Source: Methanothrix sp. | GTDB taxonomy: Archaea; Halobacteriota; Methanosarcinia; Methanotrichales; Methanotrichaceae | Length of the DNA: 7,185 bases | Assembly (NCBI GenBank): GCA_011391755.1 | Contig: JAABPZ010000065.1 | Coordinates: forward strand, 1-7,185 | Direction of reading: 5' to 3' | In this document: piece after piece, positions 5,837 through 7,185 of the stretch | Numbering within the stretch: position 1 is the stretch's first letter | Layout: each line of letters opens with the position of its first letter | Notes under the pieces: model-generated | The model's database searches: none | What the model saw: only the letters and a program-made list of their open reading frames with translations | What the model was told of the DNA's origin: nothing | Position numbers and translations under genes: made by a program

Positions 5837-5846
5837 TTTATAAATA
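5837..5846 (+). promoter_or_regulatory. TATA box of the metallophosphoesterase gene
   Basis: TTTATAAATA matches the archaeal TATA consensus well. Transcription would start near 5867, giving a leader of about 25 bases that carries the Shine-Dalgarno site. Confidence 0.7.
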
Positions 5847-5879
5847 ACAACAGTAATAATCATTTGTGAGAAAGATGAA

Positions 5880-5888
5880 GGGGGAAGG
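5880..5888 (+). promoter_or_regulatory. Shine-Dalgarno site selecting the TTG start
   Basis: GGGGGAAGG ends three bases before TTG 5892, leaving the GGGGG core about seven bases away. It supports TTG rather than the out-of-frame ATG at 5875, which would give only nine codons. Confidence 0.6.
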
Positions 5889-5891
5889 CAA

Positions 5892-6833
5892 TTGGCATCT
5901 CTGATTATCTCTGATACGCATTTCGGCTTGGATTCATCGACTCTTAGGAGCCCGGCAAAGGTAGACCAGTTGATGCAAGAGATATCGGAATTTCAGAGTG
6001 GCTGCGACGAGGTCGTGCTTTTGGGCGATATCCTCGATTTCTGGTGGGTAAATCCAGAGAATGCGGTGAAGGGGGCCAGCCCTTTTTTAAAACGGCTCTC
6101 CCAGGAATGTCTGAAGATTCGCTACGTTGTGGGAAATCACGATCATCACCTGGTGGTACAAAAACAGGAGGGGGAATTCATGGAGAGGGCTGCTCGCTGC
6201 GATCTGTTTCCCGTTTATATTCCAACAATGCGCTGGCGCCGGACTTTTTGCGGCGTTGATATCGAGATGCTCTATCCTACTTACCGGACGCGTTGTTGCC
6301 AGAGGACCATCCTCTTCACGCACGGCCATCATCTGGACGGCATTCAAAATGTCACTTTGCAGCTGGTGGAGAAGCTGCGCAAACTTTCCGGAGAGGAGTT
6401 TCTTCCCGCAGATCTGGAGATGATGATGACTTACGCCTACGAGGGGCTGTATCGCTCCGCCTGCATCGGAGAGATGGTCTCTTTCGAGAACTCCATCTGG
6501 AAGGCATCCAGCCTGCTACAGAGGATCAACGCCGGAGTCTTTTCCAACCAGCGCCGCGCCAGCGTCGAGGGGCAATATGAGGCCATATTGAAGTTCATTC
6601 GCGAGAGGGGCCTTGGTAAGATTGACTGCTTCATTTATGGAGACACGCATCTTCCAGGCATATTTCAAAGAAAGGGAGGACCATTGGCCGTGAACGCGGG
6701 CAGCTTCACGCGCGAGCCGGGAAATGGCTCCCGCCTTGAGACGCCCGATACCTATATGCTTCTGGATGAGGGTGGTCTGGCCATAAGAGAGCTGGGCCGG
6801 AAAAGGCCTCTCTTTTTATGTGAGCTTCTTTAG
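5892..6833 (+). CDS. Calcineurin-like metallophosphoesterase
   Basis: The 313-residue protein carries the complete two-metal phosphoesterase signature: SDTHFG (D8, H10), LLGDILDFW (D46), VGNHDHH (N82, H83), THGHH (H144, H146) and YGDTHLPG (H253), then VNAGSFT (N268). It should hydrolyse a phosphomono- or diester in the cytoplasm; no signal peptide or membrane segment is seen. The order GDILDFWW, GNHDHHL and THGHHLDG resembles the LpxH/YbbF-like branch. Archaea make no lipid A, so the substrate is unknown. The insert between GNHDHH and GDTH (about 100-240) is largely helical and not recognised. The start is TTG behind a good Shine-Dalgarno site, and residue 2 leads straight into the first beta-strand. 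It is divergent from hisG across a 164-bp spacer, without an obvious functional link. Confidence 0.9.
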   Translation: MASLIISDTHFGLDSSTLRSPAKVDQLMQEISEFQSGCDEVVLLGDILDFWWVNPENAVKGASPFLKRLSQECLKIRYVVGNHDHHLVVQKQEGEFMERAARCDLFPVYIPTMRWRRTFCGVDIEMLYPTYRTRCCQRTILFTHGHHLDGIQNVTLQLVEKLRKLSGEEFLPADLEMMMTYAYEGLYRSACIGEMVSFENSIWKASSLLQRINAGVFSNQRRASVEGQYEAILKFIRERGLGKIDCFIYGDTHLPGIFQRKGGPLAVNAGSFTREPGNGSRLETPDTYMLLDEGGLAIRELGRKRPLFLCELL

Positions 6834-7031
6834 GGCAAAAACAATGGTTTCCTGCTGGCAGTTCTCGCTATACAACACGCCCGAATTTGAGTTACGATTA
6901 ATGCATTCATGACAAAGAGCAATTCGGAGTAACCGTTTTGCGGAGACGAAAATGCTCTGGCAATAGTTGAAAGTGTGCGGCAAGTCCGCCTATTCCAAAC
7001 CTATTTCATCATGTATCATCGAAATCAGTTC

Positions 7032-7185
7032 ATGTTCGAACCAAACGAGGAATCCCTGGTCCTGGAGATCGTGCGCGGCTTCTTTGACATTCCTTCTGAG
7101 GAGATGATGAAGATCGGCGATCAATTCAAAATGCTGCTCTTCGGACCCCAAACCGGCACAGAGCAGGAGGCGGTGGCAAAGCTCA
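7032..7185 (+). CDS. Unrecognised protein, N-terminal 51 codons only (cut by window edge)
   Basis: An open frame runs from a stop at 6930-6932 to the right edge. From ATG 7032 it reads MFEPNEESLVLEIVRGFF, then a mixed charged and hydrophobic stretch that looks helical and soluble. Codon use looks coding (GAG, CTG and ATC preferred), like the neighbours. ATG 7011 and GTG 6975 are in-frame alternatives. None has a Shine-Dalgarno site, and a weak CCTATTTCA at 7000-7008 would suit a leaderless start at 7032. I do not recognise the family, and no function is offered. Confidence 0.55.
   Translation, partial: MFEPNEESLVLEIVRGFFDIPSEEMMKIGDQFKMLLFGPQTGTEQEAVAKL

Overview
The window looks like chromosomal DNA of a methanogenic archaeon, most likely a Methanosarcinales member such as Methanothrix/Methanosaeta. 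This is an inference. It rests on an archaeal-type Taw1 without a flavodoxin domain, TATA boxes about 26-30 bp ahead of starts that lack a Shine-Dalgarno sequence, a tRNA without an encoded CCA end, oligo-T terminators, and tandem secreted pentapeptide-repeat proteins with a two-helix membrane tail. The lineage could not be confirmed without a search.

Layout from left to right. A CheY-like response regulator runs off the left edge on the minus strand (1-391). A 195-bp gap follows, holding a palindrome and an isolated, near-perfect Shine-Dalgarno sequence. Next on the minus strand is taw1 (587-1510), which makes the tricyclic wyosine base of tRNA-Phe. A 67-bp divergent spacer with one symmetric TATA-like element separates it from two tandem plus-strand genes (1578-3095 and 3117-4622). 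These encode paralogous exported proteins with a Phe-core pentapeptide beta-helix followed by a TM1 / pore-loop-like / TM2 module. Then come tRNA-Arg(CCT) with its own promoter and T10 terminator, and convergent minus-strand hisG (long form). A divergent spacer with two clear TATA boxes, a hairpin and a helical-phase repeat leads to a calcineurin-like metallophosphoesterase (5892-6833, TTG start). Bases 6834-7031 show no convincing gene. The 5' end of an unrecognised gene begins near 7032 and runs off the right edge.

The housekeeping genes (taw1, tRNA-Arg, hisG, phosphoesterase) form no common pathway and appear to be separate transcription units. The unusual part is the pentapeptide pair, probably one operon. 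Its arrays follow a strict 5/6-residue alternation (11-residue period). The C-terminal modules resemble a K+-channel pore module, but the TVGYGD-type filter is replaced. The N-terminal signal sequence would place the beta-helix outside the cell, which conflicts with normal channel topology. They are better viewed as candidate surface or envelope proteins with a repurposed pore-like anchor than as K+ channels.
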